A DNA stretch of 64,000 bases from Limnomonas spitsbergensis (lineage: Eukaryota; Chlorophyta; Chlorophyceae; Chlamydomonadales): positions 2,294,001-2,358,000 of the forward strand of contig JAYJMM010000093.1 in NCBI GenBank assembly GCA_037349105.1, given 5' to 3'. A program made the position numbers and the translations under genes. Each line of letters begins with the position of its first letter. The stretch's first letter is position 1. Shown piece after piece: positions 17,728-27,473 of this stretch. The notes beneath the pieces are model-generated. The model saw only the letters and a program-made list of their open reading frames with translations. It ran no database searches and was not told where the DNA came from.

Positions 17728-17958
17728 AGTAAAGTAGTAGGGGCGGTACCCACGAGACGGAGACTTCCAGGCAGAGATATCCTGTTAGGGACTTCCAGAT
17801 ACAGTTATCTTGTTGACACACTCTTGTCTGAAGTACAAGGAGCATGAGTGTACGGTGATGTACCGTGTTTGTGAGTAGAGGACACCTCTCTAAGGTGTCC
17901 TGACCGGAGTTTACGGTATTTACCAAATTATTGCAGTTACTGCTTTATGGTGCGACAG
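17728..17958 (+). repeat. 231-bp direct repeat, copy 2
   Basis: This is the second copy, 864 bp after the first. After GCGACAG the sequence diverges from copy 1, marking a likely element or LTR boundary. Confidence 0.95.
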
Positions 17959-18965
17959 TCATCAAACTCGGTCAAGTGTGGACTACCTGTTGTGAAATTT
18001 GTCACTGACCTGCTCTATATGCACAGGTTTTGCTCCAAGCGAATCAACGTGGGCACCTCACATGGGGACAGCTGCAGAGACTGACCGCTGAACCTGCCAC
18101 CCAAGATTCGGTACGACCCAGATGGCCATGAATGTGTTACACGATCGGTCACACTAATGAAATACACCACAACGAGGCCGTTGTGCAGCATCCTGTCTGG
18201 TTTGCCGCCCCTAAAAAAGGCCGCCGAAAGGCTAAAATAAGAGGGTCCACAGCTCAGCGCCGATTTCCTCTCGCCATGTTGGTTGCGCCTTGCGAAGACT
18301 AGCAAAGCGTATCTAAAGCTACCTGCGGAGGGGGGAGTGGCACACAAGGAGGTGAAGCAAAAACTATGGCTGCTTCGGCAGTGGAGTTCCTGCAAGACAT
18401 GCATACCGGTATGGCAGTTTCTTCTGTTGGAAAATACAGGCATCTGCACCCAGTGAATTTGTGGCATAGATTTGGATATTATTAGTCCAGCGGAGCATCA
18501 GATATGATCCACGGGACAGGTGCCCGCAAACCGGGGTTATGGTGCGGTGTGCCCTGTTGCCAGGGATCCTAACCAGAGGCATAGTTTGGGCCCAATGGGC
18601 CCATGGGTGACTGCCTGGCCGCCCCTGAAAGCAAGTTGGAGCGCACAGAAACTAGCACTGCAACCTTCCCGTCTCTCCCACGGCAAACATTGCCCCTCGT
18701 AGGTCCCACATACGCAGGACATGGGTCCAGACATGCCCCACCCAGTCGAAGAAAGACGCACACAAATGCTCCCACCCCTTTCCAACCTGCCATTCATCCT
18801 TGCCCCTGAACCATTTCCTGTGCCCATTCCAATCCTATGTTCCGAACAAAAATGATGTTCCCATCCAACCTCATGCCCGTTGTACGCCGCATACAAATGA
18901 ACAGCCCCACAGTCACATCACCTGGCGAAAGTCAGACACGCTCCCCGCAAAGATTGACAGCGGCA
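17959..18965. other. non-coding stretch right of the retrotransposon
   Basis: No frame with recognisable features was found. The right part is C- and A-rich and grades into the tandem repeat that follows. Confidence 0.5.
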
Positions 18966-19290
18966 CTGATACAACCGATTAACAGCCAAGTCACCCCCCG
19001 CACAAATGAACGTTGTCAGTTTGCTACCTAACAACACAACCAATTATCAGCCACATCACCCCCATCGCACAGATGAACGTTGCTACCTACCAACATCATC
19101 AATTATGAGACATATCAACCCTCGCACAATTGATTCAATTAACGTTGCAACTGACACACCAATTATCAGCCACATCATCCCCCCGCACAAATGAACGCTG
19201 CCAAGGGCACAACCAATTACCAGCCACCTTGCACCCCTACACAAATGAACAGAGCCAGCGGCATCACCAATCATAAGCCATAACAAGCAT
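18966..19290. repeat. degenerate tandem repeat, unit about 52-66 bp, about six copies
   Basis: Recurrent blocks resemble ACAACCAATTATCAGCCACA followed by TCACCCCCCGCACAAATGAA. The units diverge in length and sequence, so this is an old satellite-like array. Confidence 0.75.
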
Positions 19291-19439
19291 CAGGAAAATG
19301 CCCTACCCTTCCATCTCACATGCCAAATCCCCCATACCCAAAAGAATGCCATGCCCCCAAATTTAATTTGACTATTTCCCCCCCACTTACTTCACGGGAT
19401 CAAATTTGTTTGACCCCCAGCCACACCTGAATATCACAC

Positions 19440-19830
19440 CCCCTTGCACACAACCGGACACCAAGCCCCCCTCCCCACGTACGTACAACCGCATGCCTAC
19501 AACACACGGGGCCCATGTCGCACTTGGGAATGCATGCAGCGCAGCTGTTTCCTCTTTCCCCATGCAAGACTGAATGCCATGCGCTGCCATGCACAGCCAA
19601 ATGTTTTGCCCTCTCAAACACACCAAACTTTGGTACCCTCCCATGCGCAACCGCATGCCTACAACACCCAGGGCCCATGTCGCACTTGCACATGCATGCA
19701 GCACAGCTGTTGCCTCATTCCCCATGCAAGACCGAATGCCATGCGCTCCGATGCAAAGCCAAATGTCATGCCCCCTCAAACGCATCACATTTTGGTACCC
19801 TCCCATGCACAACTGGATGTCTAGCAAGGT
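19440..19830. repeat. tandem repeat, 162-bp period, about 2.3 copies
   Basis: The block starting ACCGCATGCCTACAACAC recurs at 19488 and 19650. Each unit includes a GCATGCAGC core and CCCATGCAAGAC. The same motif family, more diverged, fills 20400-21130. Confidence 0.85.
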
Positions 19831-20390
19831 TTCTTTAAAGAATTTAGAAAAGCTCGATTCTGATTGCACCTCTGTTTTTTGAGGTGAAAATGAGGTGAAG
19901 CTGAGGCAAAGCCTCGGTGCGGGGTGGGGGCAGGGGACGCCCGAGCCACCCTGCTCTGAGGGTCAAGGGGCCCCCTCCGATGGGCGTTAAGAAACAGTCA
20001 CGCGTGAACATAGGAATCTTTTATTGAAAATGCAGGAAATGCATTGTTTCAGTGCCCGGCAGATGTGAATACACAGCTTGCAATGCTTTTCATTTGTATT
20101 CACAATTCACATCTGTATTAAAGCTGGGGTCCTAAAGCCATTTTTGCCACAACGCGCCATATTTGTATCAAGAATCTTGGTCAACATTTCTTCCTGACCC
20201 CTTCCCAGACTTCCAAGCGCATTCACTGCAACCCCTTTTAACTCTTCCCGCCATTATTCAAGCAAGAGCTGCAAAGTCTGGCAGGGAATAAGGTTGCGCC
20301 CAAAACCCCAGGTTTCATCGCGGTCCCTAACCTCTAAATACTCTGCTTCATCGCGAATCGCGATAAGTCACGGTCTAAAAGAATAACTGA
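19831..20390. other. non-coding stretch between satellite-like blocks
   Basis: No gene or clear repeat was identified. A GAGGTGAAAATGAGGTGAAG stretch and some AT-rich sequence are present. Confidence 0.4.
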
Positions 20391-20399
20391 CGCTTAGAA

Positions 20400-21130
20400 G
20401 ACCCGGGCCCTCTTATTGCACCTGCCCATGCATGCAGTGCAGCGGTTTCCGCATTCCCCATGCACGGCCGTATGCCATGCCCTCCAATGCCACGTCCTCC
20501 TATGCATGCAAGGACGCATGCCTGAAAGACCCAGGCCCGTCGCTGCACCTAAGCTTGAGTGTAGAGCAGCTAATGTCCCATGACTCCCATCCCCCACGAC
20601 AGTGCCCCACCTTCCCCCCGAAACCCCATGGCATGCACAACCAAATGCCACGCTCCTTCATGCAGGCGCCAACGAACCTTTGGCAGAATCAGGGCCACCA
20701 TCGCAGATGCAATTGCATGCAGCGCAGCTCCTGCCCTGTCCCCCAAGCGTAACCGGATATCAAGCCCTCCCATGCACAACCGAATGCCGCACCTGCCCTT
20801 ACATGCATTGCATCTGCTGCTGTGCGGCTGTGCGCCTCCCATTAAGTAGAAGGAGCCAACTATCTTGCCTCTAGATTTTAATACTTTTGAGTCACACATG
20901 CTGACCATCTCCCAGTCGCGCGCCCCACGCAGAACCCGAAAATCACATACAAAACCAACGCAAACCCATACAAAACCGAACGTCGCACCTGCACTTGAAT
21001 GTACCGTTGCTGCAGTTCTTCACAGCCTGCTCATTGGAGAATATCTAGCCCTTTGCCTCAGACCCTCTTACTGCCCCCATACCCCATGAACAACCGAACG
21101 TCACACCATGCCATGCACAACAGAATGCCA
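20400..21130. repeat. diverged copies of the CCATGCACAACCGAATGCC satellite family
   Basis: Several blocks contain CCATGCACAACCGAATGCC-like and TGCATGCAGCGCAGC-like motifs, related to the 162-bp unit to the left. This region is also downstream of the RPS15A stop and may include its 3' untranslated end. Confidence 0.55.
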
Positions 21131-21175
21131 CACCTGCACTAGCAAGCAGCGCCGCTGCTGTCCTGCATTGTCTCT

Positions 21176-22241
21176 TCAGTAGAAGAATCCCAGCACCTTG
21201 CCTCCGACCCTCTTCCTGCGCGCCTCCTCATGGTCCATGATCCCAGCAGAGGTGGTGACCACGATGATGCCAAACTGACGCGAGGGCAGCAGGCGGCCTA
21301 CCCAGTCCTCGATGTGACCGTGGCTAATGTCGAAGCGGGGCGAGATCACGCCACACTTGTTAAGCCGGCCGTTGAGCTCAATCACGATCTTGCCGCCACG
21401 GTGGTCGTCGACGAACTCGAACTCGCCGATGTAGCCGTGCTTCTGCGTGCGTGATAGAGTGTCACGGCAGAGGTATGTGCAGGGCGCATATCAGAGTGCA
21501 TGATGAGCGGAAATGCGGGCGACATGTTTAGGGGAGGGCAGTGGGGGAGGGGTCATCTGGGACCGAGCGGCTGCTGAGCCTCGAACGAGCGACGCCACAC
21601 TGCCGCAATGGATCTACTGCATGTACGGTTTGATACAACGACAAGGCTATCGTAACGCACATGGCCTCTCTCAAGTTGCGTTCCTATTTCCTCCAAGGTC
21701 GTAACTCGGGACGATCTCTCCCCATGTTGTATTTTACCCCGGTCGCACCTGCATGAGCTGGAGAAACTTGATGACCACCTTGGAGGCGGGGCGGATGAGG
21801 ACTTGCCTGCGGCAAGCAAACGCGATCAACACGCTGCGACTATGCGAAACTTGTGTCCTCATGTCTAACTGGCAGCACCCCACACCCTCCTCGCCCATGC
21901 TCCCTGTCACCGACAGGCGGTGCATCTGTGTCTATCTTGCGACCTCATGCTTCAGACTGGGTCTTTAAATTAAAAACAGCATGTATCATCAGCAATGTGC
22001 ACATCCCAGCTGTGTGCACATCCCAGCTGTACTCCTCTCCAAAGTGTGTCCATAGCTCAAAACACGCAGCACAGCAGCGTATTTAGAAAGCTCTCCGTCA
22101 TCCGGCATCCCAGAAGTCCGATGCCACCGGATCTGTTCGATTTGGCTGAAGTTGCGAAGCCCCAATCACTCACCTCTTCCCCTTCTGCTCCGCATTGTAC
22201 ATCGACTTAAGAGCATCAGCAAGCACACTAATGCGTACCAT
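21176..22241 (-). CDS. RPS15A: 40S ribosomal protein S15a (uS8), three exons
   Basis: Exons on the minus strand are 22241-22174, 21806-21749 and 21442-21176. They join in phase to give 130 residues, the family's exact usual length. Introns are 367 and 306 bp with GT-AG ends (GTGAGT and GTGCGA donors). The protein starts [18 protein letters not shown]. It has the [11 protein letters not shown] block at the exon 1/2 join, [17 protein letters not shown] at the start of exon 3, and ends in [20 protein letters not shown]15a binds 18S rRNA in the small subunit head/body region and is essential in eukaryotes. Apart from the two introns nothing is odd. A broken copy of part of exon 3 lies at 24457-24527. 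Confidence 0.97.
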
Positions 22242-23265
22242 GTTGGCCACCTCCCTACAAAAAATATAAGGAGACGTAAAGGAAAAGGGCTGTGCATCGC
22301 ATGCGCAAGAAATTATTTGGCGGCATGTCAGGGTTTACCAGTACCGGTATGACCTGTTTCGAATTATACTGGCCTGGCCTCGTCTCTATGTTCTAGTATA
22401 TCATAAATTAAAGTCGAAACTCTTAAACAATGGCACGAACCTTGAAGCCTCCCATGTACATAATCCCGATTTAGCTTCTGAGGCTCATCCAACGACCAGG
22501 GGTCATAAACAATATGTCGTTTGACATTCGATTTGGATATATAATTTGTGGGGTCCCCGTGACTGGCTAGGGAAAATGTTATCTCAGAGAGGAGGAGAGG
22601 GCAAGCAGCTCTAACGCAATTGTCCAACTGGGACACCGGCCACTGTGGAACGCAGGCACAGTTATACAGTACGCAAGACCAGCCGCAAATTGATTACATG
22701 CCATAGGTTGAAGTCAAAGATCATGATCAGTCATGCATAGCTCAAACCTGGATACTCGATACCCCACCCCTACTCGACACCATGCTGTTAGAATTCCTAC
22801 CAGATTGCTGACAAGTTGCCAACAATTTGCTGAAGCATTCTGAAATATGTGCAGGTCGCTTCACTTGCCTGCCTGCAAAGGTGCTGGTGTAAGGGGTCAT
22901 ACTCTAACCGTGAAACGTTTCAAGTTCAGGTCAACGGAATGCTTGAGCAACCCCGCCTGCCCAGCCCAGCCCAGCCCAGCCCAGCCCCTTGCCCAGCCCC
23001 TTGCCCAGCACCCTGCCCAGCCCTGCCAGCCCAGCCCCAGCCATTTTAGATTTTAGTCCTGTGTTCCGATTGTCCGTTGGACGCGGGCTACTCGAAATGA
23101 ATTGGTCACAAGATCCAGCAGCTATTCAAATGATTCCTCAACCTTGCCGGGCGAGCGACAGCTGCCTCAAATTGTTTTGTATCCAAATTACCGGGCACCC
23201 GTGGGACATGTACCCATGAGCCTCTGTTCACAACAGCATACCTCTCTACCTGGGCCGTGGTAAGC
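22242..23265. other. intergenic stretch upstream of RPS15A
   Basis: It should hold the RPS15A promoter on the minus strand; no clear TATA box was identified. A CCCAG pentamer run lies at about 22962-23040. Otherwise nothing recognisable was seen. Confidence 0.45.
22962..23040. repeat. CCCAG/CCCTTG simple repeat
   Basis: Consecutive GCCCA pentamers are followed by CCCCTTGCCCAG units, a low-complexity microsatellite. Confidence 0.85.
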
Positions 23266-23269
23266 AGGG

Positions 23270-23362
23270 GGGGGGGGGCAACCAGCGGTTCCAGGGCGGG
23301 AATTTTTGTCAAAGCGTGTAATTTGCAAATTCCCGCCCCGGAACCGCTGGTTGCCCCCCCCC
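23270..23362. repeat. 36-bp inverted repeat forming a strong hairpin
   Basis: Arms 23270-23305 and 23327-23362 are complementary with one mismatch, around a 21-base spacer. Each arm holds a G or C run, CAACCAGCGGTTCC, and GGGCGGGAATTT. It could be a foldback element or a stem in a transcript. Confidence 0.9.
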
Positions 23363-23574
23363 ACTTGGTGGTAAGCATCTGCTGAATACCAGTATTTGAT
23401 TTGGTGTGCCCCAGACCACCTTGGAAGGGGGCTGGTGCTGGTAAGCGGGCTGCTGGGCGGCCCCCATCGGGTCCATGGCGACAAAACTTGGATGAGCCTA
23501 GGACGAAAGACCAAAGCAACTGAGCTTGCCGCACCTAGCCCTCGGGGCCATAGGCCAGGTTGTACCTGAAGTGT

Positions 23575-25020
23575 AGCTGAAGTGCAGCTGAACGTTACCA
23601 AGACAGAGATATTGGAGTTTGGCAGCTGCTTAGCTGCGCAGCGCCGGCAATCAGCCCATCCTTGCGTGTATGGCCCCTATAGGATAGTGCTGAAGCGTGT
23701 CCAGGATTTCAAGTTCTTGGGCATCATTCAGCACCAGAGCGGCAGCATGAGGAAGGCCATGCCAGGAAGAGAGGCGCCTTTGGCTGCCGCGTTGCACTAT
23801 GTCAGCCGCCAAGGTGCACCTCAGGCATCATCTGCCTACAACGGCTGGCGTCTGTCTATGCAGCGCCTGCGGCCAACTATGGTGATGTGGTGTGGGCCAC
23901 TGATCACCTCAGGCCGCGGCATTGCCTCCACAGCAGGATACAGTCCAGATTCCTTCAGCATCTGTGCCAGGCTGCCGGGCTACCAGCGTCCGCTGCTAGC
24001 TGGGGGATAATGAGGGAGTTGCAGATCCAGCCGTTACAGCAAGGTTGGTGATTGCATGTACTTCGCTTCTACAACGCAGCGATAACACCAGCAGCACAAC
24101 AAGACAGTCAGACAGTCCACTCATGACTCAGGGCGGCAGCCATGTCGGCCGACATGCAAGTATGCAACTTGCCGTCAGGCAGGGCACCGGAGGGCGCCTT
24201 TAGTGTAGTGATTGGCTAGGTGCCTTGGAGGAGCTGGAGCTGGGATCAGCCGTCCCCAAACTGCAACAGACACCGACATGCAGCCGCTACCTGTCACAGA
24301 GGTGCTAGCGTTAGTTGATGCAGCATACGAGCGCGCGCAGCTGGATGCAGCTGGCAGAGGGGACCCCAGAGATCCTGCCACTAAACACAGGTATGCGGCC
24401 GCCTACCGCACCTGGTTCCAGCCTACGGCGGACGCTATGGCGGGCGCATGCCAGGGGCACGGCTACATCGGCGAGTTCGAGTTCGTCGACGACCACCGTG
24501 GCGGATAGATCGTGATTGAGCTCAACGCACCAGTCGAAGGGAGTGAGCTTGCATGCGCACAACCTTAAAGGTGCGGCTCGGCGCCGTCGGCACGGCTGAC
24601 ACTAGAGGACAGCGCAGCGGTCAGCAGCGTGACAGATAGCAAATGATGTTGGGCTAGGGGATACGGCGAGCATGTTGGGGACGCATTGCATGCTTGCTTT
24701 CAATGCCCCAGCGTGCAGGATCAACTTAGGGAGCGGGGATGCGCAGGTCCTCCGAACGGTGCTAGAAACTTCTTCGAGTTGTACCGGGGTAAGCTTGGGT
24801 GGGATACCTTGGCTTTTGTGGAAGACGTGGTAGGAATCGTTGAGGCGTAGACGTTCCTGAGAGACTGGAACATCCTTTACCCTTCCTTTCTAGCCTTTTT
24901 ACCTTTTATCTGTCCCTTCACTTGTTTTACCTCTTTTTATGCCCCTTTTACTTAGGCGCCCACGCGGCCGAGCCTTTTTCGAGCAGGGCCCAGAGGTGCA
25001 ACATCATTGACATGTAGGCG
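23575..25020 (+). mobile_element. 5'-truncated LINE (non-LTR retrotransposon) fragment
   Basis: The frame beginning near 23582 reads QLNVTKTEILEFG and RVQDFKFLGIIQH, matching the post-palm part of the better-preserved LINE at 39893-42480. Further on come the LALVDAAY and GDPRD blocks and a C-terminal HACFQCPSV block, also shared with that copy. The 3' end, AGGGCCCAGAGGTGCAACAT followed by CATTGACA, is shared by the other LINE tails in the window. Stops and frame changes mean it is dead. It carries an RPS15A exon piece at 24457-24527. Confidence 0.8.
24457..24527 (+). pseudogene. RPS15A exon 3 fragment embedded in a LINE
   Basis: Seventy-one bases match the start of RPS15A exon 3 at about 69 positions ([16 protein letters not shown] then IVIELN). 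The Lys codon between them has become TAG. LINE sequence flanks it on both sides, in the same order as in the intact LINE, where this position holds unrelated sequence. It begins inside the exon and covers no splice junction, so its route (RNA or DNA) is not settled. Confidence 0.88.
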
Positions 25021-25110
25021 GATGGTGCTACCCGCGATGCTCCTGTAGATGGTGCGAGCCACTGGTCTGTTGGTGCAAGGATTGGCGGCAGAACCCCTCT
25101 CATCAGCCGC

Positions 25111-25572
25111 CTACGACATCTTGTGCTTCAGGGGGCAGCAGGACTCCACTGCTAGCGTGCCGTTGGTAGAGCCTTTGCACAAGTCCGTTTTGCACAGGCC
25201 TGATGTCATGTCGTCACACACAATGCCACAGAAGCCGCATGCCTCAGCACCACTTGGCTCCAAGCTGCAGGCTGCCCCACATTGGCGCAGCAAGATGTGC
25301 GCTCCGACGTGTAACCGCATAGCTGATAGCTTGGTTATCTTCCCATAGCCATGCACCTTGCACACTGTTGGCGCATCCCCAGCTGCTGGTGGTCCAAATT
25401 CTCGTTGAACATCCTCGAACTCTTGATGGGGGCCATCGCAATGTGGCCAGGGCTTTGCATCATCGCCTCTGTACGGGAACTCAGCTGACATGCTCAAGCT
25501 GTGGCTATAAGCTGGTGGAAGCTGACCAAGGACCCCCACCAGCTTGGCTAGCAGGCTCGGCGACAACCTCAT
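25111..25572 (-). CDS. unrecognised Cys-rich open frame, possibly repeat-derived
   Basis: The frame of 153 codons has a Pro/Ala N-terminal part, then MRLHVGAHIL, CGFCGIVC and a LCKTDLCKG...ESCCP segment. The paired Cys and His residues suggest a zinc-binding fold. I do not recognise the family. The right-hand part looks like a fragment cut from a larger protein, perhaps a transposon-borne one, since LINE debris abuts it. Confidence 0.25.
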   Translation of the reverse strand: MRLSPSLLAKLVGVLGQLPPAYSHSLSMSAEFPYRGDDAKPWPHCDGPHQEFEDVQREFGPPAAGDAPTVCKVHGYGKITKLSAMRLHVGAHILLRQCGAACSLEPSGAEACGFCGIVCDDMTSGLCKTDLCKGSTNGTLAVESCCPLKHKMS

Positions 25573-27473
25573 GCTCGACAGCAGCAGCAGCGCAGGAGCA
25601 AGAGCTGAGGGGGTAGTAGGAGTACACTAGGAGCTTAATGATGTGATTGTGCGCTGTCGCTTCGTTGAGTTCTTCTTGACCAGCTTCTCAGCTCATCTCT
25701 TGCACTGTTTCCCCTGTTGGTGATTCCTTAGGGCCACTGCCCACTAGATTATCTGTGAATGATAAGACCATCAAACATTGCTCACAGCAGGTTTTCATTG
25801 CAAAATTTGTAGCAAGCACCGAAGCAGTTTTACCGTGTGTGTCCATAATGGGTGTACGCACAACGGTGCATGTGGTTCCGGAGCCTTGACACCCCCTGTG
25901 GTTCCGGAGCCTTGACACCCCCCCCCCGAAAATGCATGCCAAGAGAGGTATGGTATTCTGTGTAGAATGTTTTATGCTGCACATCTATAGCAAATGACAG
26001 TAGGAATGCAACGGCGTAGCTATCGTATCATTCTGATGTTTAAAAAGTTAATAAATTCTCCAAAGGACGTGTTCAGCCCTCTCCGGCTCCCCCCCCCGCC
26101 ACTATGACCCTCCATATCTCCCAGCCCCCTGGGCTAAAACTAATTAAGACCAGATGTGGAAAGCTCTCGTCATGCTCTACATCTTTCAATGGTGGTGTGT
26201 ATTCATTTTGCCCCCCCCCTTTCCTCTTGCTACACTACCCACTGCACACAGCGGGACTCGGTATGAGTGAGCCATTGGAGTGGTTGGAGCTGAGCAGTAG
26301 TCATAAGTGAGTAATTAAAGAGTGGATGTGTAATCCAGTCACACCAGGTCCGTCATTGACGGTCGATCGCGACCAGAGGTAGCGAGGGATTGTAATGCGA
26401 AACGGTAACCAGTGTCGAAACATACGTCACGCGCGAGATAGTTTTGAGTAATTGATGAAAATCTAGGCTAATAAAATCACAATCCGACACTAGGGTTACC
26501 TGCTGCTACCGCCCGAGTCCTGTGATTACTCGCTTGTGCGTGTCATTTTGAATTTTCTAGGCTGAATTCATAGCTGGCAGGTTGTGCGGGTTGTCACCCC
26601 ATGTGCCCCGCTGTCAGACTGCCACCACCCGCTGCCTGTCTCCCGCACGCATTTAGTCACTTACTACGGTTGGACCGCGAACTTTTCAACCAACCGTGAA
26701 AAACTATGCAGCTGCATACTTCAGCCTGTCCCGAACCTAAGCTTCATTATTTCTGACACCTCCGACATTGGTATCCAGACTACTATATATTCATTGAAGC
26801 GACCCAATCGTGGGTCTACTGGAAGGAAGCGAACGAACACTGTGTCGTCGCTCGAATCGCTATGGGCACAACTACATACGGGACGCGGATGCTCATCATC
26901 GTGGCTTCTTTGTTTTCCCTCTCACTGTGAGTTCTCGCCCCATGACAGCATGATGGCAGTGCCTGTTGTGTGTCAGTTTCCGGGGAGCGATCGGCGATCG
27001 CCTAGTCGATTATTATGTGATTCTGGCAACATCATCAGGTCGATCACGCACTCTGATGATGATTCCAGAATCACCATCAGAGATGTGTACATATGCACAA
27101 TCACCGATCATGTCTTCAATCATATGATGTCTGAGGGGATTCAAAATCACAGTAAATTAATTGCGAAATTCGTTAAAATATCTTAGTCGTGACGTGGTGA
27201 ATCGCCATCATCCCCATCTGCCCATACCATCTCTCATTTTTCATTTCCTTGATGAGCGCCATTCGTCCGCCACCGAAGCAAACACGATTTCCCAGAAGAA
27301 GCACTGCATACTTCACCATCATATCACCGTGCTCGCTAGAGTCCGCTACCAATGTCGCAGATCCGATTACTCGCTCTGCATGTACATAAGTGATTCCCGC
27401 ACACGTGCCAGACTGATGCAGCCAACGAGCCAATTTGTTATGTACACTACTAACGCCAATTTTTTGTTCCCAG
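25573..27473. other. intergenic region left of the pherophorin-like gene
   Basis: It contains a two-copy 26-bp tandem repeat at 25871-25921 (TGTGGTTCCGGAGCCTTGAC start). It probably contains the promoter, signal-peptide exon and first exon(s) of the pherophorin-like gene, but I could not place them. A 200-codon frame at 26584-27186 shows no pherophorin features. Confidence 0.4.
25871..25921. repeat. 26-bp tandem duplication
   Basis: TGTGGTTCCGGAGCCTTGAC plus ACCCC occurs twice in direct succession. Confidence 0.9.

Larger units (their letters stand above)
1..17958 (+). mobile_element. Ty3/gypsy-type LTR retrotransposon encoding a DNA methyltransferase (5' end outside window)
   Basis: The element has a 5' leader (1-633), a Gag-like frame (634-8424), a Pol frame (to 16158), a 3' untranslated region, a purine-rich tract near 16847-16863 and a probable 3' LTR (16864-17958). 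Pol order is RT, RNase H, cytosine-C5 methyltransferase, integrase, PHD finger. RT-RNase H upstream of integrase is the Ty3/gypsy order. Both large frames are intact apart from one in-frame TAG, so the copy looks young. No 5' LTR or primer-binding site was identified; they should lie left of position 1. The boundary at 17958 is inferred from the end of a direct repeat and could be wrong by some distance. Confidence 0.88.
16864..17958 (+). repeat. probable 3' LTR region bounded by a 231-bp direct repeat
   Basis: The region follows the purine tract. Its first 231 bp are repeated almost exactly as its last 231 bp. It contains a TATA-like TATATATA (17590-17597). It could be one LTR of about 1.1 kb with terminal direct repeats, or an 864-bp LTR followed by a truncated second LTR. 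The 5' LTR needed to decide lies outside the window. Confidence 0.5.

Noticed and set aside
26584..27186. 200-codon frame as the first exon of the pherophorin-like gene
   Set aside because: It has no signal peptide at its start, no pherophorin motif, and no phase-compatible donor that I could identify.
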